Source: Apostichopus japonicus
Taxonomy: Eukaryota > Echinodermata > Holothuroidea > Aspidochirotida > Stichopodidae
DNA: 64,000 nt
Reading direction: 5' to 3'
NCBI RefSeq assembly: GCF_037975245.1
Contig: NC_092583.1
Span: 3,838,764-3,902,763, forward strand
In this document: positions 36,273 through 47,984 of the stretch, piece by piece
How the letters are laid out: the number at the start of each line of letters is the position of its first letter
Numbering within the stretch: the first letter of the stretch is position 1
The notes under the pieces: generated by a model
What the model saw: only the letters and a program-made list of their open reading frames with translations
Database searches by the model: none
Told to the model about the DNA's origin: nothing
Made by a program: the position numbers and the translations under genes

Positions 36273-38898
36273 TGAAAACAACTTATTAATCTCTTCGACT
36301 ATCATATAATGACAGTCAAATGGTGATCGTGAAATAGTTCATAATTCCTCTCCAAACGAGCCGGAACAATTTCAAGAAACGTCAATGTAATTACAGAAGC
36401 TTTGACGTAGTGATACACAGGATGTGTTAGTCAGATGATATGATATATGATATATTGTGTGGAATGTGAAGTGTTCATATTTATATATAGTGTAGGCCTA
36501 GAATGTTTTATAGATACCTTACTTAATTATCATCCGTTTTATTGTAGGCCTATATTGTACATATATTTTCAAGACAGCTGATAGTAAGATGATAGGTACT
36601 TTTATCATTTCTTTCAATAAAGTGATGTCCTTTATTTTGGTATAAATTGGTGACGGTTAATTGATCTGGAACTGTATAAACATAAACTATCATTAAAACA
36701 ATGGAAACAATTAAAAGTGACGTCTAATAGGTACAAATTAAAATAAACATGATGGAAGTTTCTACCCCGTTTGGTGGGGCAATTTCCTGACTTACGTTGG
36801 AGAACCACTTAGGGTATATTTAAGGGGAGAGCAGAAGTAATTTCAAAACTCAAATTGTGCTATATGGTAGAAATGTTTATACTATCTATGAAATCTTAAA
36901 CGCTAAGAAAAAATCAATGTCCTCTAACAGCCTGCCTAAATCTCTGACAATTTATGTGATTATAACTTAAAGAAGTCAAGTCGTCACCTGTTCAACCCTA
37001 GTCGCTCACCTCCCCGAGTCCCCCACCTTTATTCAGAAAGATGTTTTATGTTTGTAACATATTAAACGATTTAAAATATTAACAGTTCTATGTTTTAATA
37101 TTTGGTACTTGGTAGGGGTGAATTAAAATCTAATTAAGCAATAATTTCTTTTAATATTGTGTAAGTTTTTGTACCACATGGGTATTAATTTTGGTATTAA
37201 TGAATAATTTTGCTAGCATTTAGTAAGAAGATCGGTGCATTAATTGTAACAATGCAAGATGTAAATGATTTAAATGTCAAACATGAAAGAATTAAATGTT
37301 TGTTTGGTACAAAAACAAATCGAAAAACTGCTTATTATTCACGAAATTTGAATGCTTCGATTTTCTCCTGTATAAACCTGTGCGATATCAGATCTAAATA
37401 TTTCGAATATCTTACAAGAAGGCATGCACGTCATATACACAAATGTAGTTGAATGAGTGAAATGATAGCAACATTTTACAAGCTCCCTTACCAAATCAAA
37501 TTTTTTTCAAACGGGAGGGGACAATTAGATATGACATTTGCGGAAAACATGTATCTGGTCCACACTAGTGTGTTGGAATGTGACGAACTTAGTATGTATT
37601 AGTCAGTCGAATGGCGGCATTGTGTCATGTATATTAACCGTAAAAATACGCCTTGTCGATTTCTGATTGGTCATCTCGACGTGTGACGTAATTCGTGTAA
37701 TTTGGAAGGAGCTTCTGTAAAGTTCTAATGGCAGCATACTCCACATAATTTCCTCATTGACTTATTATTTTTTTGTTGTTGTTGAAATGGGTGGGGCAAC
37801 TTGATAATCTTAAATTAGTCGCCAAAAAGAACATATGGTTACCAACATAAAGTTTTATCAAAACGATTGTAAGGGTACAAAAAACTGCTTAAACTATATA
37901 TCAGTATATTTTAATGTAAACAGTCAAACAATATTAGCTTCAGTGTCGTCACTCTCCCATGACAAGCCCTCAACTAATATAATAAACCCATCCGTGCATG
38001 AAAAGAATCAATCCTTAATGATACCTACATAACCAATACATAGTGTATATGTTATAGAAAAAGTTTTCCTTAAGGAAGTAGTCACATGCGTCCACGCAGT
38101 TAGTAGGTATACAGACACCATTCGATATAAGTTTAATGCCATGAGTAACGATATCAATATTTGACATTGGACACCTCAATGAATTATTACAATAACTAAC
38201 GGTGTTGGTTCATTGAAGACTAGTTCTTGTTATATTTGCAAGGCTTTACAAATTTCGATGCTTTCGAAGCAGAACTAACTTAAGAAAAACTGTAGAATTT
38301 TTGGCATATACGAACATCACTTGAATAGAAAAAAATATTTTGTTGAACAGAACGCAACAATAATTTCTCTAATCGTTTGGTCATCGCAGTTAATGTTTTA
38401 TACCTTATTACTTACTAAGTGGTATATGATGGCGTTTCTTATACGCTGGTGACCGAAATCTGTGACGTGACTATAGCTTTATACAACAACCATACTTCTC
38501 AACGAGTGATTGATTACGTTATTAATATTTTCCTGGATAGTGTACTCGATATTAATTTTATGTGGGAGTTTTATCGCCGCATGTTTGATATTTGTCTGCA
38601 AAGGAGTAAAGCTTCTTATTTAGTGTGATAATTGTGTTTGTTTATGTCACAGGCAACAGTTGTTGATCAAACATGGCATGAAAAGACTATATATAGTGTG
38701 ACCTAGTTATATTTAACCAGATATGCTAGATTGTATTCGCAGTAGATTGCAATTGTGAAAGTTGTAGGATTCGTATAACCTTTGAAGTTGAGAAAGGTAG
38801 GATAGCTAACATAGAAAGGGCAATAGATATCTATTAATACCATCTGAAAAGGCAAGATAATATGAGAAACATAGGCGTGAAATAAGTATTTCAGCAAC
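36273..38898. other. Spacer between A5/LINE and A6
   Basis: Array modules continue: TAGGCCTATATTGTACATAT near 36546, a shortened CATGCACGTCATATACACAA segment near 37425, and GGAAGTAGTCACATGCGTCC near 38075. Then comes the 5' flank of A6 with TATATATA at 38688-38695. No gene recognised. Open frames such as 37210-37452 are not kept in the homologous spacers. Confidence 0.65.
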
Positions 38899-40440
38899 AT
38901 GGCACCAAGAAGACCTAATAATTACGCAATTGTGTTCGCAATCCTATTGACCGTCGATCCTATACTCCTCGTCGCGTTGGCAGAACTAACTTTTGGACTA
39001 AAAGACCCAGGTATAAATGAGGTCATATTTGAAGGAGAAAATGTCGCTCTCATCTGTCGTGTGACTGATGTGGCAACTGGTGAAATTGTGACCTTAAATG
39101 TAACTCTAGGGGATACAAATATCATCATCAACAACGAAGACGTTTCTGACGGCGCTATTTCTCAATTTGAAATAATGGACAACGAAATAAGATTCGTCTT
39201 ACCTGTCGTCAAAGTTGGTAACACAATTCACTATAAATGCGCGGTTACATCCAACAACCAGATAACGCAAATGAAGTTCTATGATCTGAAAGTTTCACCC
39301 TCAAACGCAACTCAGTGCCGAGGAAATAGCACATATGAGAAGCTATCTACAGACACGCTTAGACTCTCCTGTTATTATTTATCTTCTTTTCATTCTGATA
39401 ATCTTGTTTGGATTAAGACAGATTCAAATGGAATATTATCGCAGTTGACATCTGACCTCATTGCAGTGAGCAATAATAAAAGGCTTCTATTCACTGATGT
39501 CCAGCCGTTGGGAGAATTGAGCCTGTCTAGCTATTCCTGTCAAACATCGGTTAATCTAAATCCTCGTTTACTCGAACCCTCTCAGGGTTGCAACGCTGGT
39601 TCATTTGTTGTTTATAGTCAGCCTTTAGTTACATTTTCACCAAGTCGCAGATCTGTATCAGCAGGTGAAAGTCGTTATGTTACATGCAAAGATGTGAGTA
39701 TACATGGCACAGCTACCGCTGCTATATGGCCAGTGCAAACACAAGTAACAAACGTTTCTTTCCAAACGTTTGGTTCTAATATTCTTTCGATCACAGTGTC
39801 GGATTCAGTGAAGGATGGCACCCTTATAGATGTTACATGTATCGCGTTTGTAAGTAATGGTCAAATATCGTACACCTTAACGTTGACAGTAGGTGACTCA
39901 ATTGTGACATCAACGCTGCCAAGCATCAACATGCAAACTGGTTCCGAAGGTCCTGGGACTAATGAAACACCAAACCAACCCTTGTCAACTCTGCTTTTAG
40001 TTATCATAGCCGGCACCAGCGTTGCTTTGATTCTTGCAGTGGTTTTGTCTGTCGTTTTATGTTATTGTATGTGTAGAAAAGGAGAAGACGTCGAAAATGA
40101 ACAGCAAGATTTGACGGTTCTTGACGGGAGAGTGTTAAGGAGAGGCCAGAGGAGTAATGATGGAACACAGCATCGTAATAGCACCAGGTCCTCTGAATAT
40201 CGGAAACGTGTAACTTATGATAACAATAGGATAGTTTTTATGCCGGAATCGTTAACGAATGATTACGACAACAACACCGACAACGACAACAATCTCAATA
40301 GAAGCCAATCCGTTTACAAATATGACATAGTGAACCGCTCGTTGAACCATGACGTTGACGAAAAGCGCGATGACGATGAAGACAATCCCTATGGTGATGA
40401 CGAATTGGATGACGTGCCTCATCACGCTGATCATTATTGA
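38899..40440 (+). CDS. Receptor copy A6: 3-Ig transmembrane receptor, 513 aa
   Basis: Intact copy used here for numbering. Signal peptide 1-28 (ends VALA); Ig1 C53-C114; Ig2 C158-C214 with Trp171 and extra C140/C231; Ig3 C263-C314 with Trp277; stalk 332-362 rich in Ser, Thr and Asn; membrane helix 363-388 followed by CYCMCRKGE; tail of 125 residues. The site that is VLYGKV in A1 and A4 is VLDGRV here (Asp409), so the ITIM-type tyrosine is lost. Remaining tyrosines are SEYRKR, VTYDNN (YxN), YKYDIV, and NPYGDDEL near the C-terminus. The tail and the Ig3 loops (SFQTFGSNILSI, SNGQISYTL) are nearly identical to A7. AATAAA lies at 40442. Confidence 0.9.
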   Translation: MAPRRPNNYAIVFAILLTVDPILLVALAELTFGLKDPGINEVIFEGENVALICRVTDVATGEIVTLNVTLGDTNIIINNEDVSDGAISQFEIMDNEIRFVLPVVKVGNTIHYKCAVTSNNQITQMKFYDLKVSPSNATQCRGNSTYEKLSTDTLRLSCYYLSSFHSDNLVWIKTDSNGILSQLTSDLIAVSNNKRLLFTDVQPLGELSLSSYSCQTSVNLNPRLLEPSQGCNAGSFVVYSQPLVTFSPSRRSVSAGESRYVTCKDVSIHGTATAAIWPVQTQVTNVSFQTFGSNILSITVSDSVKDGTLIDVTCIAFVSNGQISYTLTLTVGDSIVTSTLPSINMQTGSEGPGTNETPNQPLSTLLLVIIAGTSVALILAVVLSVVLCYCMCRKGEDVENEQQDLTVLDGRVLRRGQRSNDGTQHRNSTRSSEYRKRVTYDNNRIVFMPESLTNDYDNNTDNDNNLNRSQSVYKYDIVNRSLNHDVDEKRDDDEDNPYGDDELDDVPHHADHY

Positions 40441-42055
40441 AAATAAACTTACTGGAAACAATCAATATATTCCAAGTCAGATTCAATTTGCCTGCTTTTG
40501 TTTACACAACTAATGGTAGGCTAATTGTAAATAGATAAACCGTTGACAATATCTTCCAATGCTAACTAAAAATACCTAAGCCAGGACCATGTTGATAACT
40601 ATGGAGTGCTAGCTCAGTGGTTAACGCCAGATGCCTTCCAATCATAAGGTCCCTGGTTTGAGTCAGTCCAAGATTAATGTATGTCGTCCAGTTACATGCA
40701 GAGTTGTTGACAATTGACAATTCAATATCATCGGACATTAAATATGAATTTAAGAGACTGACTTCGTCTTTGATAAGCCAACGTGGCTTCTTCGCGAGTT
40801 CCTGCTTGCAGGAGGATCTAAAATACATACAAATATATACATACAACTATTGATGTGGCTGTTTGACAATAACATATTTCGATTTTTACTCCTTCGTTTA
40901 CTCCAATTAATCTGTGATATCAACTAGTGCAAAGGGTCTTTATAATTGTAACTTTACTGAATTATAATCTTGTCGTTAGTTCTCTTTAAACTTTATACAT
41001 TTGCAGAACAAATTTGCTTTGCTTTGTGTAGGCTTGGTGTAGCGGTTAGAGTGTCCAATCCGTAACCTTCAGGCTCCTGGTTAAAAAAAAAAAACCAACA
41101 GAGTCTTTTGAAGTATGCAAAATCCAAACGTGTACAGTGTTGTTAACTATAGTTTTTCTTGGATTTGTAATTCATTTCAAGCTGCCTCGTTACTCCCTGA
41201 ACACTCATCGAAAACAGATGACTTGATGTAAAGTGGTGTTCTCACGATCAACACATGGAAAGGTTTCAAATGACATTCAGTTTGCTTCCTTACTCTTACT
41301 CGAAATAATAAAAACTATATATATTACATTTTCCATTCATGACGTCATCGCATTGCTACCTTTTGTGACCGTAATACTGTTGTCATTCTTGACTATTTGA
41401 CTGTAACATTATAATGAAAAGAAACTTCATTTTCAGCTCAACTTTCGCGATGATAGTTTACTCTCTACTGTTGCCTAATAAACATTTACCTGGATATTAA
41501 AGATTTACATATTTGTGATATTAGACGTTATCAGTCTATTAGGTGTAACATGTGTGGCATGCAAAGTGAAGTATGAAACATTCAGTTAATGAAAACAACT
41601 TATTAATCTCTTCGACTATCATATAAGGACAGAAAAATGATGATCGTGAAATAATTCCTCTCAAAACGAGCCAGAACAATTTCAAGAAACGTCAATGTAA
41701 TTACAGAAACTACTGTATGACGTACAGTAGTGATACACGGGAAGTGTTAGTCAGATTAAAGATATAATAATTGTATCTGAAATTAAATGAAATCTTCCGT
41801 TTCGTGTTTGTATTTACAAACAGGCATGTCACAGGCGATTGACGGCGAATCTTCCGTAGCAATGGTTTGCATTAGAAACATTGTTACGATATTATAGCAT
41901 CCCCATTTCCATATTATCACCCACCCTACATCTCCACCCCCCCCCCAAAACACACACACACATCAGCGTTGACGTTTACACCTATGAAAATTTGATGGAA
42001 ATGTCCTTTGTGATTAAAAGCACTACATTAATGTTGGTTCTTTATACGGTGTCAA
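40441..42055. other. 3' flank of A6 and spacer start
   Basis: Homologous to the 3' flanks of A5 and A7 (TAAACCGTTGACAATATCTT). Includes the SINE at 40603-40844, a tRNA-like relic (GGTGTAGCGGTTAGAGTGTC, about 41036-41085; a copy also at 34740) and the CATGCAAAGTGAAGTATGAAA segment near 41559. Homology to the A2/A3 spacer ends near 42055, where foreign sequence begins. Confidence 0.65.
40597..40850 (+). mobile_element. tRNA-derived SINE with target duplication
   Basis: Element 40603-40844, flanked by AACTAT at 40597-40602 and 40845-40850; the A7 3' flank shows the uninterrupted site. The head has a pol III A box (TAGCTCAGTGG) and a B-box-like GGTTTGAGTC. The body is unrelated to tRNA and the tail is ATACATACAAATATATACAT. 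Confidence 0.75.
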
Positions 42056-42059
42056 AATA

Positions 42060-43790
42060 ATGTCAAAATAATAATGTCAAAATCAGTCCCTTTGTTGCCA
42101 AAAAAAAAAACATTATTATGAAAGAAACTTCGAATATTATTTTAATATTAAGTGGGCCTTAAATTCCATTCAATGCCACATTTAACTTCAAGAAAAGCAG
42201 CTTATGAGCTACGGGAATCCGAAATGTGCATCCCGACTGAAATTTGAGAAGTGTCATTTTTGGGCCAAATTTGATTATTCTGTAAGGCTATACCCTTATG
42301 AATTTTCTCAATTTTGGACAAACTCGTGATTTTTTTTATTTCTTTTCAAAATAATTTGTGGGTCCGATGGCGCCCTCCTGATTACCTGCCAGTCAAGAAT
42401 AATCCCATAATCCGTCTCGTTGTTGCAAAAATAGACCATTATCACAATGAAAGAAATTTTGAATATTATTTAACTATTAAGAGAGCCTAAATTTCCATTC
42501 AATGCCACATTTAACTTTAGGAAAAGCAGCTTATGAGCTACGGGAATCCGAAATGTGCATCCCAACTGAAATTTGAGAAGTGTCATTTTTGGGCCAAATT
42601 TGATCATTGTTACGGAAATGACATTTAAAATAATTCGTATCGGGCAGAAAGAGTTTAGTATCGTGCAGAAAGAGTTTCCAAGGGTGTTAACGTATAAAAG
42701 AAAAGATGGACGGGGTTTCGAATGGTAATTTGAATAATAATATTCCTATGTTCTACAAATAATATATATAATCAATTTGAATGGTACAAATAAATGAGTA
42801 ACAAAGATGCAGTTAACTTAAGGCGCCAGATAGAAAGAAAGAAATTATCTGTTACGACTGGGTCTGATGTCGATGAACTCGATTATGTAGTAGCCTAGTA
42901 GGGCTAGGCCTTTGCGATGATCCATAAAGAGTGCTTTATTAAAAGGCGCGGGGCGGAATGACTAAATGATTAAAATTCAATTCAATTATTTCAATTCATA
43001 AGACTTTATTTCAATCTCTCGCATTAAAGTATGTAATTATGACAATAGACGTGGGTAAATGTACAAGAGAACAAGAGATTGAGGAGTGCCAACAAGAAGC
43101 TCTGCAGAGCTTGTTTACGTTGACACCCCTTTACAAACAAAACATAGAAAGAAAGCTTAAGTATACAGAGAAAACAGAACAAAGATGGCAAAGAAAGGAA
43201 AATACAAAATCAAAAGTTAATCCAAGGACAGTTGTAATAGTCATCAAGGGATCCGCTTCAATTCACTGAATGTAAATAAAACTTGAAGATCCGTCAGTCA
43301 AATCAGAATGTAGTAATGATAGGAATAAAACCGGTAACGCAGTGTTACGGCAAAGCAATAAAGAATCGTGCTATTGGAACGGGGTGAGAGGCGATGGTTC
43401 CCTAACAACGGTGTATAAACCTATGACTGGTATCCGGAAGCGGTATAAGCGTGGACTGTTAACGAGGGCGATGACGTAGAAACGACGTCATCAGTCAATG
43501 CAGTCGTGAATATGCAAGAGGTAAAGCATGCCCATAACAATCATTTTGTCAGGTACATAGCCCCATGATTTCTCTCAAATTTGTGACTTTTTTATTTCTT
43601 TTAAAAATCCTTTGTGGGTTCTTTGGTGACCTTTTGATTACCTACCAGACAATAATAATCTCATAATCCGTCTCGTTGTTGCAAAAATAGACCATTATTA
43701 TTATGAAAGAAGTTTCGAAAATTATTGTAATATTTAGAGAGCCTAAATCCATGCAATGCCACTTTTAACTTCAAGAAAATGGCAGCTTGT
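42060..43790. repeat. About 320-bp tandem repeat, interrupted by a solo LTR
   Basis: Three units share segments such as AGCAGCTTATGAGCTACGGG and CATAATCCGTCTCGTTGTTG (near 42090, 42410 and 43665 once the LTR is removed). Function unknown. Confidence 0.7.
42603..43544. mobile_element. Solo LTR with 5-bp target duplication
   Basis: A 932-bp segment (42608-43539) begins TGTTACGG and ends CCATAACA (TG...CA, inverted ends). It is flanked by ATCAT at 42603-42607 and 43540-43544, and it interrupts the 320-bp tandem repeat. No internal gag or pol, so it is best read as a solo LTR left after recombination. A 76-codon open frame inside it (43039-43269) is not considered a gene. Confidence 0.7.
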
Positions 43791-43926
43791 TGCCATTTAA
43801 TTCCTCAACATGATTGCCAACATCATGAGTTTAAATTGTTGTGGATCATATCTGAGGTAAAAAACACACTAGTTCTTGAACCCTATGTCACCACTGAACC
43901 TACTTTGGAACCTTTTCTGCATTTCC

Positions 43927-44137
43927 TCAATAGAAGGATTCATTCGCTGTCATTCTTTGCCTGATCTTTCTGGGATCATCAGGTGCAGGATCACTCACTT
44001 GTTGTAGTGGAATTGAATTGGCAACACAGACTGCTACAGTTCTCTTCAGGAACCCTGGTATGAAGCTGAAGTCTTTGGGTACTTTGGCGTGTATTGGATG
44101 CAATTCATTAGTCGCCCTAGAATATTTTGCCTTCAAT
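43927..44137 (-). pseudogene. Candidate last exon of a decayed spliced gene
   Basis: Minus-strand open segment after an acceptor-like GAACACAG (exon start 44137). It reads NELHPIHAKVPKDFSFIPGF and continues to DDPRKIRQRMTANESFY, then TGA. Composition and complexity are those of real protein. It lies downstream, on the same strand, of the candidate exon at 44798-44959, but the phases of the two do not match, so an exon is missing or the gene is decayed. Function unknown. Confidence 0.4.
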
Positions 44138-44797
44138 CTGTGTTCAGTTCAAATAATCTGAAAATGTCTTAATGGTTTTGATGATGTAACCTAGGTTATT
44201 TTTGTATGAATCTGAAATACTGTACAATAAAGGTGTACAACATACTTGATAAAGGTAAAACAGCAAGGAAGATTGATATGAAACAAACACAATGACAGTT
44301 GATAACATGTGTGATGAATCAGCAAAATAAACATTAGAGCTGCCATTCATGCTCACAGGGTTTGAAAAAAATTGACCTTTCTTTACCCCAATCGATTTTT
44401 GAACTCATCAAAACCAGTATAGGGCTCTTGTAGACAATGTAGTACATCTTCATACGTACTATGAGATCTCTCTAAGGTTTCCTTCTTGCAAATTTTTTAT
44501 TCAACAAACAGGGCATAGCAAACACACATGTCAACTTCAGTGCATAGATTAATGGTTTCATAAAAACTAAAAACAGTTGTAACATGTATTGAGGCACTGA
44601 AAATTGACTTTACATGGCACATCAAACCTTTGATAATATCATTACATATTGACAAACATTGCAAAACAACATGTATACTAAAAAGAAATTTCTTTGAAGG
44701 AAATGATAACTGACTAATGTACACTGCTTACCCATGAATAAACATGGTGACTTCTGCCTATCTGACAATGTGGTGTTATACATTAAACATACAGTAC

Positions 44798-44959
44798 TTT
44801 CTTGACATTTCCATCTCCATCCATGACATCGGGACAATTTCGATGATGATTGAAGTCAATGGCAGCAAGGCGGTTTCTAGATAAGTATCCAATGTAGCTG
44901 ATGAAAGACAAGAGAGTACTTTTGCACGATACATAAAACTTGTCTTCAGTAATATGAAA
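44798..44959 (-). pseudogene. Candidate internal exon of a decayed spliced gene
   Basis: A 162-nt minus-strand segment between an acceptor (GTATGGTTTTGCCAG) and a donor-like AAA|GTACTG. It encodes 54 residues, including FHITEDKFYVSCKSTLL, FISYIGYLSRNRLAAIDFN and DVMDGDGNVKK. The protein-like composition and the exact fit between splice signals suggest a real exon. Function unknown. Confidence 0.4.
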
Positions 44960-45379
44960 CTGGCAAAACCATACAGTAGAAATGAGATTGCTACCATACT
45001 TGCATCTTACTTCTCAATTTGTACCTTTCAATCAAAAAATATGTTCATGACGTCATGATTTGATGGCAATGGCATGCTGCCGGGTATTCTTAGGGAGACT
45101 GGGGGGGGGGGGTATATGCTGTTTGACTGTCCTTTTAGGTATGGAATCATGAACAGATGGAATACACAACTATCTTTTGAAACCTTCAGTCGAAATGATA
45201 TGAAATGTGGGGCCTAGATGGAGATTTGTCACAGCATAAAGTAGAAGGGTATATGTGTGTCCTAATTCATTTGACAGTTGTCTACTTTCGTTCTCATCTC
45301 TACCAGCTGTATATGTTTTACATAGTCAATATGTATCTCTATACATATTTCCTGTTTGCATTGGATTTATGTGTAAAAG

Positions 45380-46335
45380 TAAGTTGGCCTGACGTTTTGA
45401 TTCTAAGAGGATCTTCTTCAAAGGCTAAATGACAAGTAGCAGTAACAGAAAGGACAAAAACACGTAAAGAGACCGGTTAATGAGCATGATGAACACAAAG
45501 AGATAGATGAAAGGTGATTAGTGGACAAGGGATGGAGAGAAGAAAGAAAGAAACCAACAGGGGAAGAGGAGATAAACAGTAGAGGGACAAAGAGAGGATT
45601 AAGGGAAGGGGGTAGGGAATAAACTGGAGAAGGACAAAGACAGAAAGGTGTGGAGAAAAAAGGGTGGAAGAGAGCTATGAGAAGAGGAGTGATGGGGGGG
45701 GGGGGAAGGGAGAAGGAGGGGGAAAAGAAGAAAAGTTGTTCATGTCCTTCCTGAATGTTGAGCCCATGAGGTTGAATGGTGCGAAGGCGTTGCATCCATA
45801 GCCTCTCTCTGCTGATTCGTACTAGGTCAGGACGGCTACCTAAGGACTAAATCCCTTGTAGGGACATGTCGTCAATGGTATGGTTGGGAAGGTTAAAGTG
45901 TTCTCCAACTGGGGTCTCAGTCTTCATGATGTTGACTGTGGATCTGTGACCATAGAATCGCTTCTTGAGAGTGGTTTTTGTTTCGCAAACTCTACAAGAG
46001 ATCAGATATATGACATAAGTGGTTGTGCAAGTGATGTGACGCTTAGTCTTGTGTGTGAGTTGCATGCTGTGGCTGGTGATGGAATTGGATTCAACAATTT
46101 GATGGCTGCAGATGATGCATCTCGAAATACGATCACATTTGAAAGTACCATGCTGAATGGGTGTAGGGTTAGAAGTTAGAGGTGGGACAGCAGCACGCAC
46201 AAGAAGGTCTCGTAGGTTGCGGGGTCGTCTGTAGGCGATGATGGGTTTTTCATGGACGGCTCGTTGGAGTTTATCTGAAGTGAGGAGAATGTTGTGGTTG
46301 TTAGAGGTAATTTGCTGAACAACCAGGGGGAACTT
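45380..46335 (-). mobile_element. Penelope-like retroelement relic (C-terminal linker and GIY-YIG)
   Basis: Reading the minus strand from about 46330: RPRNLRDLLVRAAV, then CDRISRCIIC (Cys-rich knuckle), VIYLISCRVC, ETKTTLKKRFYGH and TPVGEHFNLPNHTIDDM, the order typical of the Penelope GIY-YIG endonuclease end. The YVG of the active motif is missing. After a stop at 45847 the relic continues with MQRLRTIQPHGLNIQEGHE (45739-45795) and a long pyrimidine tract. The minus-strand tail at 45382-45425 resembles a worn hammerhead ribozyme (TTTGAAGA...AAAACGTC). The upstream reverse transcriptase is absent. No enzyme can be made. Confidence 0.8.
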
Positions 46336-47200
46336 GTTCCTTGCACTGGATTTAGATTTATTTCAGTCCACTATAGTTGTTGTTTTCATACAAGAGGGAG
46401 GAGACGGTGCTGTTCACAGCTGTGCCTATTGGTACACATGTCTTCATTGTTCTGATTGGGATCAAGTTAATTTCAAAGCCTGTATTTATTTTACTTCTGA
46501 TAGACATTTTGATGTTTGCAATGACAATTTCTGAAATTTCATAAACATAGTGGAACAGGGGAGGAGCGGACCTTAACACTTGAGCATTTTGCTATCATTT
46601 CCCAATAAGCTGAAATATTATTAATGACATTTAGCTATGAATTACCCACACAACCATGCTTGGCGGTCACCTACGTACTTGCCACTTAATGACAATGCTT
46701 GCAGGAATCCAATCTTGTAATACCCACCTCCCTCCACAACACCCGGAAAACCCTAGCGCTACGCTAGCGATCATGCAAGGCGGAAAGCAAGATGGAAAGT
46801 TGGATGAAGAGTACATTTGGGTAGGCCCAGTGAAGTAACTTTAGTAAACGTAATTGATGATTAAGGAGAGGAAACTAATGATATTAGTGAAAGTAAGTAA
46901 AAATTTAAGAAGAGGAAAGCAAAAAAGACAAATTGGATAGGCTTCTGTATGTGGTAAAAGATCGTAAGCCTAATAAATGAAGAAACTGTTATAAATTGTT
47001 AACCGTTTAAGGAGGAAACTATCGTGTGCTTTGATTGATAACCATTACACCCACCGGGAGTCAGATTTGAAAGTGATTGAAACTTAGTTTCGTTATTCTG
47101 CTTAGCCTATGGCATAAGCTAAATTTTATCACATAAATCTACGACCTGGTCCAGTAGCCTACGAATTATATATTACACTCGTACTTCTACTTCTATCCAA
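46336..47200. other. No recognisable feature
   Basis: Non-repetitive AT-rich sequence foreign to the other array spacers. I see no coding pattern, tRNA or inverted ends. The same holds for 44160-44780 and 45000-45380, apart from a G-run at 45102-45112. Confidence 0.5.
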
Positions 47201-47249
47201 TGCTACACTTTTGTGTATTCTAACAAGAAATGTTCGGTCACCTGCGTTT

Positions 47250-47511
47250 GTGGATGGGTCTGATGATATTTCCGCAGAAGTAGTTGCCTTCGCCATGTTG
47301 CTTTGATCGAGGGAAAATCTTTTCGACGAACACAACTCGTGACAGTGCTTAGCATGGACGTCGAGAATGTTATGCTAACTGGTTGTGTGTCCAGTCGCCT
47401 AAGTGCTTCAATATCTTCTTCCAATCCTCAAATTCCTCACCGAGTGGTATCTGCCTTCTTCTCAATAGTCGTGCTTTTCTCTTCCTTGCTTGGGTTTGGA
47501 GCAGATGCCAT
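47250..47511 (-). pseudogene. Candidate first exon of the decayed spliced gene
   Basis: From the minus-strand ATG at 47511 (MASAPNPSKEEKSTTIEKK) protein-like sequence continues in three successive frames: GEEFEDWKKILKHLGDWTHN, then NILDVHAKHCHELCSSKR. Together these resemble the layout of exon A in the TTAA element: a polar start, a helical segment with Trp, then a short helix ending H-x-K. The two apparent frame changes mark it as decayed. The link to 43927-44959 is by strand and order only. Confidence 0.35.
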
Positions 47512-47984
47512 GATAAGTCAACCAAGTTGTGTAGAAGTTGTGTGATTTGCAAAGATTACTGCGTAGCTAGGGCTAACTACCAAAGCGGTATCTGTTTACA
47601 TTGGAGCTATGCGAGACTGCACACGGAGGATAGTCAACATTCAAAATATAACGTACACTGTTGGAATCGTCGACTGCCTAAGTCAATCGGTATCAGTTCG
47701 CTCATAATCAGAGCCATATGTTTTCTGAGCATCTGGAATTTCTACCATTTTGTTCAGTGAAACTGTGATTTGCGAAATAACAACACGCGCGGTAGGCTAC
47801 TATATAGTTACAATGCAGTACTTTAGTTCTGTTAGGCGTTGTGCAACTAGTATTGTTGTATACACTTTACGTATTGAAGGGGCCGGAGATCGATTTGTGG
47901 TGTCTAACATTGCTGTTTCACCTCATTCCAAACTAAGTCAGATTACCTGCATCAGACGCTTCTTGGTGCGCTAGTCTTCCCTCC

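Noticed and set aside
43039-43269. A small gene of 76 codons
   Set aside because: It lies within the solo LTR and has no recognisable similarity or splice context.
46358-46579. Extension of the Penelope relic upstream as a 73-residue minus-strand frame
   Set aside because: No Penelope reverse transcriptase motif is visible in it and the frame does not join the relic.
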